DNA of 64,000 bases, from positions 61,959,933 to 62,023,932 of the forward strand of contig CM043965.1 of the NCBI GenBank assembly GCA_014529385.2. Direction: 5' to 3'. The position numbers and the translations under genes are program-made. Position 1 is the stretch's first letter; the number at the start of each line of letters is the position of its first letter. The notes beneath the pieces were generated by a model. It was not told the DNA's origin and searched no databases. It saw only the letters and a program-made list of their open reading frames with translations. Shown here piece by piece: positions 1 through 13,307 of this stretch. The DNA comes from Adiantum capillus-veneris (taxonomy: Eukaryota; Streptophyta; Polypodiopsida; Polypodiales; Pteridaceae).

Positions 1-3000
1 CTATTTCTTTTGGCAAAACAAAAAATAGTGAGTGAGAAGCAATCATATTTTCTGATCACCAACCCATTGAAGTTAACTAGGGAATTTATCTCAAGTCCTA
101 CAAAAATCCATAATCTTATTTTTATGCAACAAAACGTAAGAAATGACTGTTTTGATGAAAATGTACTAGTCCATCAACTTTGGAGGCTTGGTGTGACCAA
201 AAGATGAGAAATTTTACAAGTTTCTTATTTTTTCATGTGTAGTAGGCCTTGAACTATAACCTCATGAAAGGATTTTACAAAATGAGTGGATCTACTATGG
301 TTTTGGAGGTTTTTTTTCAAAACCCTGAAAGGACACTTTTATGTCCTGTTAGGTTACCAACCTAGTGTTAACAATTATTGAGCTATTAGCAAGCTCAATA
401 GAAACCAGTGCCAACATAGCATAGTTAGCCCACTACACTACTCCTTCCAATACACAATATTCTGAACAACGGGTGTAGTTACTCCGATGCATTTTTCAAA
501 GGCTGAGAGAAGTAGTAAGCGAAGCTTTAATCTCTATTTGTCTCTACCCTCTCTATACATTATAGAGATATATATTACCTAAAGATATGCACTACTAGCT
601 CCTACTAATTAGGTCTAATAGTATATATGTGTGTAAGATGTCCTAATACTTACTTACCTTAATTGTAGATGCCGCACAAGAGACCACCCACTAGGGAGGA
701 ACCCATTCATTCTTCCTTTGGTTGGTTCACGTCCTAGATGGACCACTATCCAGGGTGGACATCGCCTCGAGTGGACCCAACTATTAAGCTGGCATGGCAC
801 TCTTACACCTATGGAGGTGCCGGCCCATCTACCTAGGTTCTTTGGCCAGTGCTCGGGGGGGTCACTAAGTGTAAAACCAGCATATCACATGCGTTCAAGA
901 CATGTTTGTAAAACCCTTTATTCATGAATGTACCCTTTTCTTCTAAAATCTGTAAGTTTTCTTCAAATTTGAAAAAAAAGTGTCCTTCTGTATGCATATT
1001 TCTGTAAGTTTCAAGAACTTTAAGTGTCCTTCTGTTGGACTCACGTGATATGTTACATTTCTCTTAAGTGACCTCCTCGAGGACCAGTGAAATCCAAACC
1101 TCTAGCATGCACTCTCTTTGCGGGACAAGTACCTCCGTTTGATGGAGGGATTGTTTGGCCGCTACACTCAACAACAACTTGCAGCCTACAGTCTTTCTTA
1201 GTAGACAAGGCCATAAGGGAACTAGGGAGGGACTCTCATTGCCCATAGCCTCGCATTGATGGTACCTCCTTCAACGTTCCCTTCTTACCACCATACTCCC
1301 CTTCCATCGCAAGGCCCCACTCCCATTCCGTCACAGAGCCTCACGCCATTCCAATCGTCGCCTCTTGCTTCACTCGGCATCATCCACAACTACTCGACGC
1401 ACTTCTTCTGGTAGGGTGCACCCATTGCATGTTCGTCTCAAAGAAGCGATCGCCATGATAGGTGGAGCGCCGACAGATCCTATGGCTTTGCTTGTTTTTG
1501 TAGTGGAGGGGGGGTTGGAGTCTCTTATTTCAGAACGTGCTTCCCTCCACGTAGATGATGCGGATATTCATGCACCCATACCAAACACGCATGGGTGCTA
1601 TTACAAAGTAAAGTATGGCGGTGAAGTGGACTTTGGTACAGCACAGGGCAGGGCATTTTGATGTCATCTTCAAATTCTTATATACTTGATGTATAATAAA
1701 TTTTTTAATAAAGTTCAGTGACCAATAGCCCGATTATGCACGCTATATCGAGGAAGCGTTGCATGCTCAATTCCTAAATGCCCCCGATGAGTGTTTTTCA
1801 GCATTGTGGTTGGAGGGCTACATTAAATATTTTTAAAAAACAAGCAATCAAGTGTACGACATGTAGCGGTCAACCACGTCACAAATCCAGACATGAGCTA
1901 TTGCAGAGGCAACATAGCAGATGCGGAGTGGGAGTTGGCAATGCAAGAAAAGGGTGAAGAAGTTGCAACGGGCTCATACTATAGACAACATAGTCTTATC
2001 GAGCAACAAGCAAATTTTTTTGAGTGAACACAAAAACCGAGTAATATCAAAGCAAAACGAGAAAGAGAAAGAGAGAGAGAGAGAGAGAATTATTTGTTTC
2101 CATATCCAAGTTTGCTTTTTGATGTTTTCTTGAAGAACAATAACTAACATCATTTATTAACAACAAAATAATTCTCATATCACTCATCAGTGATGAAAGC
2201 ATGTCCTTTATGTGGAGAGAGAGCGAGAGAGAGAGAGAGAGAGAGATTGAAGCAAGAACACTAAATTTTATTCAACTTTAAAGCAAAAGTAAAGGTCCTT
2301 TTCAGTGAGATCGAGAAAAATCAATTTTACAAACATACAAAATTCCCCTTAGGATAATTTCAAAGAGGAAATTTTCCAATATAGCCGGAATTTTTTGCAA
2401 TTTAACTCTATTTTCCTAAAATTTTCAAGTTGATTTTCTCCTTCTCTCCCTCTCTTCAACCGACTGATTTGGTTTTTCAACTGGCTCAAGGCTAAGCTCA
2501 AGGCTAAAATGGAGATTGGTCCATTTTTAAGGGAAGGGAAGATCGTGCAACCAATGGGTTTTGAATTTCAACACGTAGCATGACCATGTGGCAAAAAATT
2601 TACACTTTAAATCTCACTAAATGTCTTGATCATATATGAGACTTGGGCCTAAGATAAAACATGGTTTTCTTGTTCCTTTTGCAATTGCCATTGCAGGAGG
2701 GGTGCTTAGAGTTTTGATAGCTTATGTTACTTAATCAAATATAAATTTATATTTTAGCAGTAATGACGTTCATGCGTTGGAGTAAACAATTCTCTATGGA
2801 TTGACCTTTTTGTTGGACTGTCTGCACTTGAGATTATGGTAGGGCTTAATTGAAAAAGAAATTTGTGTTACAATTCTCTTTACTTTTGCTCGGAAAAATT
2901 AGGTGTTCGGTTTTTCAATTGCTCGGTGTATGGATTTCCTCTAGACAACAACGTGAAGCTTAGGTTAGACAAACTCACAGACACTATGGTTCGGGAGGCA

Positions 3001-3103
3001 AAACAGCTTGGAAGGACAAATATGTAAATTTCTCTAAATTGGAGCCTAAACCAGTTCAAAAAAGGTTTTAGTTTATGAATTTCTTTCGTTATTGTTAACT
3101 TAG
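1..3103. other. Left flank without a recognisable gene
   Basis: The stretch is AT-rich. I find no recognisable protein domain, RNA gene or terminal repeat. Open frames at 718-927, 1365-1661 and 1921-2133 have no domain signature or convincing splice context. Two short GA microsatellites are present, at about 2070-2088 and 2215-2246. A more GC-balanced patch at about 1050-1660 may be the remains of something coding, but I cannot name it. Confidence 0.5.
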
Positions 3104-3387
3104 GAAAATATCGCTCTAAGTATCGAGTCAAGCATCAAAAGAGGCACACAAAATTTGATACTTGGCGATGGTTGTTGGAGAACCATCACATCTCTCGTGA
3201 GCAATTCAACTCATCAGTCAGATCTCTACAGGCGGTAAGTCTAGACAAATCATATTGTATTAATTCTTTTGAGCTGTTAATTTGTTTGATTTGATTTTGG
3301 TTAATGTAGAGTAAGGGTGATCAAACGTGTGAACCTATGGACAAGGAGGAGGAGCAGGAGGAGGAGGAGAAGAACTTGGAAAAATAG
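3104..3387 (+). CDS. Possible two terminal exons of an unidentified host gene
   Basis: The exon at 3104-3234 follows an acceptor (ttaacttag) and ends at a strong donor (GTAAGT at 3235). It encodes a basic, aromatic stretch containing TWRWLLENHHISREQF. The next exon begins at 3310 after tgtag, keeps the reading frame (phase 0) and ends at TAG 3385-3387 with an acidic tail rich in Glu. Two splice sites that agree in phase, plus non-random composition, suggest real coding sequence. I do not recognise the protein and see no upstream exons. It lies outside element A. It could also be a fragment of another transposon gene. Confidence 0.35.
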
Positions 3388-4053
3388 AAAAATATTTATA
3401 ATCCTCTCTTAAAGTCCGATCCCAATCTGACACAAAAAAAACTCAACAAGTATATGTATATACAACTAAACCGAATTTTTCATCTTATTTGTACAATGTT
3501 TAAAACTATTGATCTTTTGCACTTTAAATTGTCACAGTAAGGTATATTCAAACTCTATATATTGTTTATTTTTTCTGTACACTTTTCCAAAAAATAATTG
3601 ATGTTTCATATATTTTTTACAGATAAAAAATAAAGATACTCGTTATGGGTGGCCTAAATGAGTACCTTTATTTTTGAATAGTCATATAACGATAATATTT
3701 GCGGCAATATACGCAATAATAGTCACAGATATATATCTGCAAAAGGATATTAATGCTCACAAACCATTCCCGCACCTATTACCGCTCCTATTACCACCAA
3801 CGTAATTTTCTATCTCTCTTTTTCATTTGTTATTCCGTAGTAATAGGGATGGTTCTCAAGTTTTCCTAAAGTTATAGCTTAGAAAATAATTATTGTGAAC
3901 CAGTGCTCAAAAAAATATTCTTAAAAAATCTTGGAAAACATATAGCTCAAAAGTGCAGTGCGGTGTTGTGCAGCAGAGACAGGGTGTGGTGGAGCTCTCA
4001 GTGAGAAGATTATCCTCACCACTCCTTATTCTTCATTATAACCAAAGAATGAG
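3388..4053 (-). other. AT-rich gene-free stretch; perhaps the rest of the copia LTR
   Basis: No gene is visible. Element A appears inserted in the 3' LTR of the minus-strand copia element at 54 kb, so the bases just left of A should be the continuation of that LTR on the minus strand. Their composition would suit an LTR, but no second LTR copy is in the window to test this. The target duplication TTAG sits at 4054-4057. Confidence 0.3.
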
Positions 4054-4057
4054 TTAG

Positions 4058-4079
4058 GGGTGGATGCATGAATAGGTGG
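4058..4079 (+). repeat. Left terminal inverted repeat of element A
   Basis: This 22-bp sequence is identical to the reverse complement of 53958-53979. It is preceded directly by TTAG. The interior sequences diverge after about 25 bp. The 4080-4360 interval to the first ATG would be the promoter and 5' leader of gene A1; I see no further motif that I can defend there. Confidence 0.88.
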
Positions 4080-5584
4080 CCCCGTTTTAACAGGTTGAAA
4101 GTTGCTTTTGGAGGCTCAAAATTTAGGGGGTATGAAACTGGTGTTATGGGCAAGAATTGTTTGAATTAAATAATTGTGTGGAGGATACAAAATCTTAAAA
4201 ATCATGTGGAGGATTCAAAAACACGTGTGGAGCCCATGTCAGACGAATGTTCAGTTGAATGTTTTCATGACTGTACTTCTCCATAACTCTGTGCCTTTCT
4301 CCTTCTCCGCCTTTCTCAGCTCACTCTACAGCCCCCTGTGCACGCTTCTTATCCTTCGCTATGGATAGCAACCTAAGAAAGAGCCCAAGGAATGCAGCCC
4401 GACAAGTATCCCCCACAAAGACCCGACATTCTTCCACGAAGGTATGTCACCTCTCTCTATCTCTCTCTGTGTTGTGTACAGCGGACCTGTATGTGTAGTA
4501 GAGTATTGAGGTGTGGATACATTGAGTAATGAATATGGATTTATTCCTTTCAGAGACAGAAGTTACAGCCTCCTCCCAAAATCAGCCACTTTGTTCACCC
4601 CAAGGATGTGGAGGTGCCATTAAAGGCATTCTGCACGACAAAGGAGGATTTTCTCAAGGAATATGGGTTGAGTCTTGAGGGGAAAGATGTTAGGAAGTTG
4701 ATAGATGCAGATGTGTCCATATCCGACTAGATGAAAGTTTTCACGTGTCTTCCAGTGAAGGAGAAAAAAGTGCCGATAAAAACAGCAAGGCCGGATCTCT
4801 ACAAGGCACTCTACCAGCTCTACAAGCAGGTGTACCAATCCAAACCACCAAACTATCTGCTGGGAGTCAAGTTTGCACGTGGATATGTTTATTTCGTATC
4901 CACAGGTCCGGTAAAGTGGGCTGATTTTGCATCTGAGGTGGTGAAGAATGTGACCAATGAAGGTCACTTAGATAGGAAAAGAGAAAAATGGAAGTTAGAG
5001 ACTTCCCAAGTATCCACAGGAACCCCAAGTGGTTCTGCCATCTTCTTAGTAAATACCCCATCCGGAAGTGGGCTTTTTGCAACTACTCAGTCTGCGTTTA
5101 GTGTTGAAGTATCCACTTCCTTGCAAGAACTACTTGTTGAGGTTAGAAAATCTCATGACAATGTATTAGCCGAGTGTCAGAAGGCTAAGGATTCTGTGGT
5201 CAAATTTGTTGCTGATGTGCACCATTGCGAGGGTGCCCTTGACACCATCCGAATGCACTTCCCTGACGATGCCAATGTACCAACAGGCTTGCTTGACAGC
5301 CTCCAAGAAAATTTTGACCAAGAAAAATCCACCCTACAGCAGCAGGCACAGGTATGCTTTTAACTCCATCTGATTGTAGTATAATACCTGCAAAGTACCA
5401 TACGGTATGATTATAACAACCATATTGTACTGAAACTCTAATAGTGAAAATGGTATTATAAGTTTTACAATACCGGTATTATGGCTCTATCATACCGGGA
5501 TGGGTAGAATGTGGTACCACAAAACCAAATAATAAAAAAACATAATAGTATGACAATAACATTAATTCGCTAAAGGTTAGATGA

Positions 5585-5880
5585 CAATACCGGTAGGATT
5601 ATATCCTACCGGTATGATTACATCTTACCGGTATGGTTATATCCTACCGGTATGATTATATCCTATCGGTATGGTTACATCCGATCGGTATGGTTAGATT
5701 CAACCAGTATGATTACACCCTAACGGTATGATAAAATCCAACCGATTTGATGTTATGCTTCTGGTATAATGTTATCCTACCGGTATGATGTTATATTATC
5801 CAGTATAATAACATCATACCAGTGGGATAACATCATACCGGCAGGATGTAATCATACCGGTATGATAACATCATTATACC
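5585..5880. repeat. Palindromic ACCGGTAT minisatellite in intron 2 of gene A1
   Basis: The short motif cctaccggtatgattata recurs many times with substitutions, in both orientations. Its core ATACCGGTAT is a perfect 10-bp palindrome. It fills most of the intron 5352-5951. Related GGTATGATAC motifs recur at 14.4-15.1 kb and in an intron of the A transposase at 17.5-18.35 kb, all inside element A. Confidence 0.75.
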
Positions 5881-6400
5881 GATCTTCAAGCATTCATGCC
5901 GATTTTATACCTGTTTGACATTGTCTGATTAAAGAGGTCTCTTGCCTACAGGAAGAATTATCCAAATGCTTGGAGCGTGAGGAAAACTTTGGTCTCTGTG
6001 TCACGTTTGTGACAGACATAATTAGTCAACCAATGCTACCTGAAATCATAGTCTTGCCTGCACGAGTTTCAGCTCCTGGACATAGTGTTGTTCTCATTGA
6101 TGTGTGCAATGCTTGTGGTGTAAAAATTCATGATCACAATCGCTTAAGCGATGTTGTTATATTGCCTTGTTCACATGCATACCATGCATTTTGCTATGCT
6201 CACTTGGCTGAGAAAGGAAAGTGCCTGCTTAAGGATTGCCCCGGAGTTATTTCTACAGAAGACCAATCCCTTGTAAAGAAGAAGCCAGTTGAACCATGCC
6301 CAAAAATAAGTGAGAAAATTGTTTCAATGCGTAAGAAACACACCATTGTTTTAATCAGGTGGTTGATTTTTGTTTTCTCTGATGTTTTTTCAGAGTCAAG

Positions 6401-6650
6401 CACTACAAGAGGTTGTGTGCTCTTGTGACGTTGTTAGTGACGGAAATACACTGGGTTTTTATAACCCCCGGCGTCGCTAAAACTGTCGCTACGAGCGTCG
6501 CTATATACGTCTCTATAAGCGTCGCTATATGCGTCACTATAAGCATCGCTATATAGAGACGCTCATAGCGATGCTCATAGCGACGGTTATAGCGACGTTT
6601 ACACTGAAGACTATAGCGACGCTACAGAGCCATAAATAGCAACGCCCGAG
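6401..6650. repeat. CACTA left end with subterminal repeats
   Basis: After the terminal CACTACAAGAGG, the block at about 6467-6645 carries repeated gcgtcgctat / atagcgacgct motifs in both orientations. Known CACTA elements have such subterminal arrays as binding sites for their TNPA-type protein. That role here is inferred from the family. Confidence 0.8.
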
Positions 6651-7010
6651 AGAATTTTTTTTTGGTGGCAGGGCATTGAATGCCCTGCCACCCATCAACC
6701 ATATTGTACTTGATTCACTTTTTAAAAAAAGTGCAAGGGTAGATAATAGACCCAAAATAGTCACCCACAAGACGCATTGTTTGCAAAATTGACAATTGTA
6801 CACATCATAGGCAAAATGAATTGATTGGCAAATGTAATAATGACAATTGTACAACATCATAGGCATAAAGAATTGATTGGCAAAAGGAACTGCGGTGACA
6901 AATGTAATAATATACATGGTTCAAAAAGACGTATAAAATCCGTCTCATGATACATAAGCTATGAGAAACCCTAAACTAATGCTATCTAGCTACGGCTAAA
7001 CTGACGTCGT

Positions 7011-8320
7011 CTAGTCAGACGTCTCATCGCGTCCAAGCGGCGTATCTGTCGGATTCTGCAAAAAAAGACAATAAGACAGCTTTCAGTAAGTATAAACATA
7101 TAACGACATTTATAAAACAATACAAAAAATAAAAAAGAGTAAACCCTAATACTAACCATGCCGCCGCGAGAACTGAGAATGTCCATCAGGGCGTTTAAGC
7201 CCTTCCTGCCTGCGTACTCGCGCTCGTACGGTGTGGGATCACGTCCTGTCATTGACCACTGTCAAAACATACAAAGATTTCATTATGTTAGAATTACAAA
7301 ACTCATCAACCCTAAACTATCGAACATAAAGAGCAATGTGAAAACACTTACAAAATCGGCCTCAAATGATGCCCATCCACCGCTCCCCAAGTGGTGCGAG
7401 CTCCCTGTCTCTACTCGCGCTCTAGTTGCATCCTTTTGTTGCTTCCACTTGTCGGGATTCTCGCGCGCTGCTTTCTTCGCATTCTTCCAATCTTCTTTGG
7501 CCAGCCAATCTGGCCTGTTCCACCCATTCTTGATTACTTTTTGCACTTCGGAACGCTTGTGTTTGCAGTATTCGCGCATTCGAATCTTCATCAGGTCTTC
7601 ATTGAAGCGCTGATCCCGTGTTAGAACGGGAAACTCATCATGAAGTATGCTGATGACTCTGATTTTTAAATCACTTGGTACTTCACTCCATTTGAATAGT
7701 ATGTAGTGTCCAAACAGCTGAGAGCAAAGACCACGCATGCACGAGATCACCTTCTTGCCGTCATCATCCATGATGATGCCGCCGCTGAAGTCGATGGAGT
7801 AAGACAAGCCCTCTGGCCGGTGACGCGTGAACCTGGGTGTCCCGACAGGGGTCTCTAGCAGCGTGTCAATGGGGGTACGGACGTGAGGTGTCTCCACCGG
7901 CGTCTGGGCCCCGAAGCGAGGAGTGTCGAGTGGGGTGGCTCCTGGCGGAGTAGGTAGAGGTGTGTAGCTTCTAGGAACAGTCAGCCGTGCAAAACCTGGC
8001 GTAGATGGCGATGCTCTGGCTGGTGTGGGGGCGGGCAAAGAAGGGGAGGGTAAAGAGCCTCGTCGAACACGAGGCGGTGTGGAGGCATCGGTGGCGGAAT
8101 CCCCACAACAACGGCCACCGCCACCACTAGAGCGCCGGTGTCTAGACGAGTGTGAAGCTCGTCTCGTCGACGCCGAAGCTTTGAAACGCGCCGAATGCTC
8201 CGAAAGAGAGGGAGATGTGGATGGAGTAGGAACGCGCGATGATGCGCCAGAGCGATGACGCTCCACGTACCACTGTCTCTGCTGCGGTGACAAAGAAGAA
8301 AGAAACTCCTCATCATCCAT
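7011..8320 (-). CDS. CACTA second ORF, Transposase_24-like (plant En/Spm) protein
   Basis: There are three exons on the minus strand: 8320-7352 (ATG at 8320), 7258-7157 and 7055-7011 (TAG at 7013-7011), all with GT-AG borders and phase 0 joins. The N-terminal half is low-complexity, Ser/Pro/Thr-rich with TPxxTP repeats. The C-terminal half has features of the plant En/Spm family: a segment ending in REYCKHKRSEVQKVIKNGW, then NAKKAARENPDKW, and an exon-2 motif MTGRDPTPYEREY. Such proteins are thought to bind element ends and assist excision. No stop or frameshift is seen within the exons. The nucleus would be the site of action. Confidence 0.75.
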
Positions 8321-8592
8321 ACCTGCATTAAACACATGAATATTTAAACTTAATATTGAATGAATAGAGTAGACAATGACGCAAAGACCATTAAATACAA
8401 TGACGTAATGACGCATATAAATACAATGACGCAATGAATTGAGTGATAGAAGAGGCAAGTCGAAAACTCAGAATTTTCAATCAAAAGATGTGAGCGCGAG
8501 TAGAAAAGAGCGTTATACATCATGGAAGGTACTTAGAGAGCCAGAGCTTTTACAACACGGAGCAAAATTGTTCAAATACAATATTTGTGGCT

Positions 8593-10256
8593 TTAAGAGA
8601 TCTCTCTCTCATCCTCGCATAACTCAGCATAACTTCCTATATCTATATAGAGCTCTCCGTTTAAACACATATCCTCTGTTTCATTTTGTAGCTCCTCTGC
8701 ATGCACCCCATATAGAGTAGTAGCATCTTGATGCTCGTCTGGCACCACCGCAGCGGCTTCTGATTGAGCATCTTCTCTGATCTCCTCCATTGATGCCGTT
8801 GTGATTGGCACATGGTAGCCTTCATACGTCCTTGCACTACGAGGGGCTACCTCTATGACGTACCACCAGTTTGATGTAGACTTTGTAGGATGAAATATTA
8901 CCTGCCAGAGCCACATAACTTACATGAGAGCTTTCAAGCACATAACTTGTAAAAGGGGGATGTTAACTATTTACATACTTACTTGTTCACAATGCTCGGG
9001 TAGTACGAAAGTGTCTCTTAGGTCAGTCCATTTCTTAGTAGAATCCACCTCAAGAAAACCAGACTCTCCTCTACGCACAGTAGCGTTGCGACCCTCCATG
9101 ATTATCTTGAACCATTGCACGTCGAACAAGTCGACAAAAAATCCTCTGTAATCGATCCTCAAAATCTCTTGCAGCGTGCCGAAGTAAGTGAGTTCCGCCA
9201 TCACAGGATCTGCATCAGAGGAACGTCGTCGACTAGACTGTTCAAATTTTGCCATGATTCCACAATCTTGAGTAAAACGCTTTTTGTCGATTCGTTCCAC
9301 CCTAAAATGTCGACCTTTACACCATGCTGCTGTGTATGACTTATACTACAACGAACAAAGATTATGAGTGGCCGTTCAAACGTTTATAAATAATGTCGCA
9401 AAACCTTTTGTGGAATTTTTGTCCCGTGGAGATCTACTCGATATCTTTCGGAATCACATTTCGGACACTTCTCCATGTCTATGTATTCCCCTCTGAAAAG
9501 ACTGCAGTCATTAGGACAAGCGTGGATAGAATTGTAATCCATCCCCAAGTTTCGCAAAATCTTTCTTGCTTCATCTCGGGAATTTGGCATCACATTGTCA
9601 GCTGGTAGTATGTGCTCTTTCAGCAATCTACACAACATAAAAATATGATACAGTCGTGTAAAAATCTATCAGATCATTATACATTTAGAGTTTTATTAAA
9701 GTAAACTAATTGTAATAGATCACCTGAAAAGCGCTGTGACGCTAGTGTTACTCCATCCAAACTTTGCCTGCATGTTGAGAAGAACCAGGAGTGCTTTCAA
9801 TCTAGACATACGTGCTCCATTATACAATGGCGTATCGGCTTCACTTTTCATATCATCATAGATAAGCCTTTCTGAATCCATGATCGTCTCGATCATTTCA
9901 TCAATCTCGGGCTCAAACATTGCCTCGTTGGGAATGTGCTCTGCATGATCATCCCCCGAGCTGTCAGAGGCTACATCTTGTGGCCTCACATATGCTGCTT
10001 GACCAAAGCGCCTGCGAACACGTCTATTGGGTTGCAAGATTGCTGCTTGTTGGCCAGCGTCAGAGTCCGACGAGTTATAATTGGCAACAACTCGATCTAT
10101 AATAGATGGATCGAACTCGCCAAATTCACGAACGTGCTGCAAAGAAACACGTCTTGTCCGTCGCACAGCATGCTTGCATTGATTACAAGGACATAAGACC
10201 CTCGTTGAGAGATAGGTGTTTCGGTTGGACGGTCCCACATCCTCGTCACTACTCAT
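8593..10256 (-). pseudogene. CACTA TPase (Tnp2-like) lacking its catalytic core
   Basis: Exon 1 (10256-9724) begins MSSDEDVG and contains the Transpos_assoc-type finger CPCNQCK and the conserved segment ending SNTSVTALFR. Exon 2 (9627-9384) has the family hallmark IHACPNDCSLFRGEY followed by CPKC, and then stops at KVLRHYL. In complete Tnp2 proteins several hundred residues of DDE core (Transposase_21, DUF4218 region) follow here. Instead the next recognisable exon (9345-8983) is already the DUF4216 region (YFGTLQEILRIDYRGFF), followed by 8901-8593. The core has therefore been deleted near 9385. The N-terminal and C-terminal exons remain open. Confidence 0.85.
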
Positions 10257-11477
<1,221 letters not shown>

Positions 11478-11480
<3 letters not shown>

Positions 11481-11640
11481 ATATAACGTAAATCTAAATC
11501 TAGCGTAAATAAACGTAAATCTAGTTAAAAATAAACCTAAATCTAATTTAATGTAAGTCTACATATAACCTAATCTTTAACGTCTTTTAAGATAGTTTCC
11601 TACGACGTTATAACTCTCTTCTTCTTGTGTGTGTGCGCGT
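11478..11640 (+). repeat. Second copy of a 150-bp block, direct repeat of 10710-10860
   Basis: Both blocks run from AT-rich cgtaaatctaa repeats through taacctaatctttaacgtc and tagtttcctacgacgtta to ctcttcttcttgtgtgtgtg, with few differences. They are about 770 bp apart inside the CACTA element. The tail tttcctacgacgtt occurs again at 11799. Confidence 0.8.
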
Positions 11641-11719
11641 GTGTGGATGTGTGTGCCAATAAAAAGAGATAAATGGTATAACCTTTCTATCACCCATGCC
11701 AAGTATGATAGATTGATTA

Positions 11720-11815
11720 TGCCATTTCCCTCTTGAATAATAGGTCTTGAGTTCAACTCCTCATCGGCTAGATCTTTAGGTCTTTTAATTTTAATTAGTT
11801 TCCTACGACGTTAAA
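11720..11815 (+). repeat. Dispersed repeat with a B-box-like motif (possible SINE fragment)
   Basis: The block attatgccattt ... ggtcttgagttcaactcctc ... gctagatcttta ... tttcctacgacgtta is present again, inverted, at about 59478-59570. GAGTTCAACTCC resembles a tRNA-type B box (GGTTCGANTCC), so a tRNA-derived SINE fragment is possible. I cannot confirm an A box or a tail. Confidence 0.35.
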
Positions 11816-12050
11816 TTAGTTTCTCTCTCTTTCTCTCTCAATGTGTGTGTGTTTTTTTGGATCGTATGCATGTTTTCTCTCTCTTTTCCTCTCTCAATGT
11901 GTGCGTTTTTTGTTTATGCATGTTCTCTCTCTCTTTTCCTCTCTCAATGCGTGCGTTTTTTGTTTATGCATGCTCTCTCTCTCTTTTCCTCTCTCAATGT
12001 GTGTATGCATTCTTTGTTTATGTATGTGTGTGTGCGTTTTTGTTTTTGTT

Positions 12051-12126
<76 letters not shown>

Positions 12127-12283
12127 AACACTATGTGTGTGTGTGTATGTGTGTGTGTGAGAGAGAGAGAGAGGGAGAGAGAAAGAGGGGAAGGGAACAT
12201 GAGAATGAGGAGAGGGAAGGAGCATACCTGGCTCTCCTTCCTCTCCTCGTGTGTGTGTGTGTGTGTGTGTGGAGAAGAAAAAA

Positions 12284-12327
<44 letters not shown>

Positions 12328-12354
12328 CGTTACCTGCTCCTTGCTTGAGGGCGC
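11816..12354. repeat. CACTA low-complexity block
   Basis: A ctctctttcctctctcaatg...gttttttgtttatgcatg unit of about 60 bp is repeated three to four times over 11816-12005. A (CT)n run at about 12053-12122 follows, then TG, GA and further GA tracts to 12321. It is non-coding; the open frames across it are artefacts of the repeats. Confidence 0.85.
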
Positions 12355-12534
12355 CAAAAAACTCAGATCTGAGATCTGAGTTTTTGGGCGCGCTCGGTTA
12401 TTTTTTTAGCCCAGCCGGCGTCGCTATGAGCGTCGCAAATTTACAAAGAAATTTGCGACGCTCATAGCGACGCCGGGAATTTTTTTTGAGCGTCGCTGTG
12501 TGAGCGTCGCTAATATGAATAGCCTCTTGTAGTG
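12355..12534. repeat. CACTA right end with two hairpins
   Basis: Arms of 28 bp at 12415-12442 and 12449-12476 are perfect reverse complements around the 6-nt loop acaaag. They are made of the subterminal unit gcgtcgctatgagcgtcgc. A second palindrome, CTCAGATCT-G-AGATCTGAG with flanking A/T runs, sits at about 12357-12386. The terminal CCTCTTGTAGTG ends at 12534. Confidence 0.88.
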
Positions 12535-13307
12535 AAGCTGCTTCACAACTACTGTCGGTAAAGACACAGGGAACAATGCAGTGACGCCTGCATACAAGAC
12601 ACCTGTGGAGGTTTTGCTTGATGAAAGTGTCCCTAGTAATGGTGAGAAACCTGTTTCGGAAACAACAGAAGAAGAACAAAACTTTGAGGTAAAGGAGCAG
12701 AGTACGACTGGTGCTGAAGGGAAAACCCAGAATGAGGAAGACGATGTGTTGCTAACACTGGCGTGCGGGTGACAAGATCAAAGACCGAGAAAACGAGGCC
12801 AACGTGGCAAGAGTAAGTTTTTTCATTGATTAAGTCTCTAATAAGTGATCTTTTGCTGCACAGCTTTCTAAAGCTGATGGTCGTGTAGATGCTGGAGGAA
12901 AGTCCCGAGGAGACCCTTGCTCAGCATATAAGAAAGGCAAAAAATAAATAAAAAATCGAGAAGACTGCAGATGTAAAGCCTGAAATGGAGCAAAAAAGCA
13001 AGGAAGAGGAAGAGACCCAGGGGCAGCCAGAAGAGGAGATGGACATAGAAGACGCTAAGGAGATGCGGAATACCGGCACAAGTTCTGACCCTAAACCCAG
13101 AGCCTGCAAAAGATTATAGTTTGCCCCCCTATGTTTCTTTCTATGTAACCACTTCTGAAATTAATATAACTTTCTTTCCCATTCGACGTCTCTTTCATCT
13201 TGTGCCTAATTTTTGAACATTGTGTATTTTTATTGTATGATTTCAATCTGTAGATATGTCCTAATTGCATATTTAAATTTGAGTCTTGTGTAATTTTGCA
13301 TCTGCAG

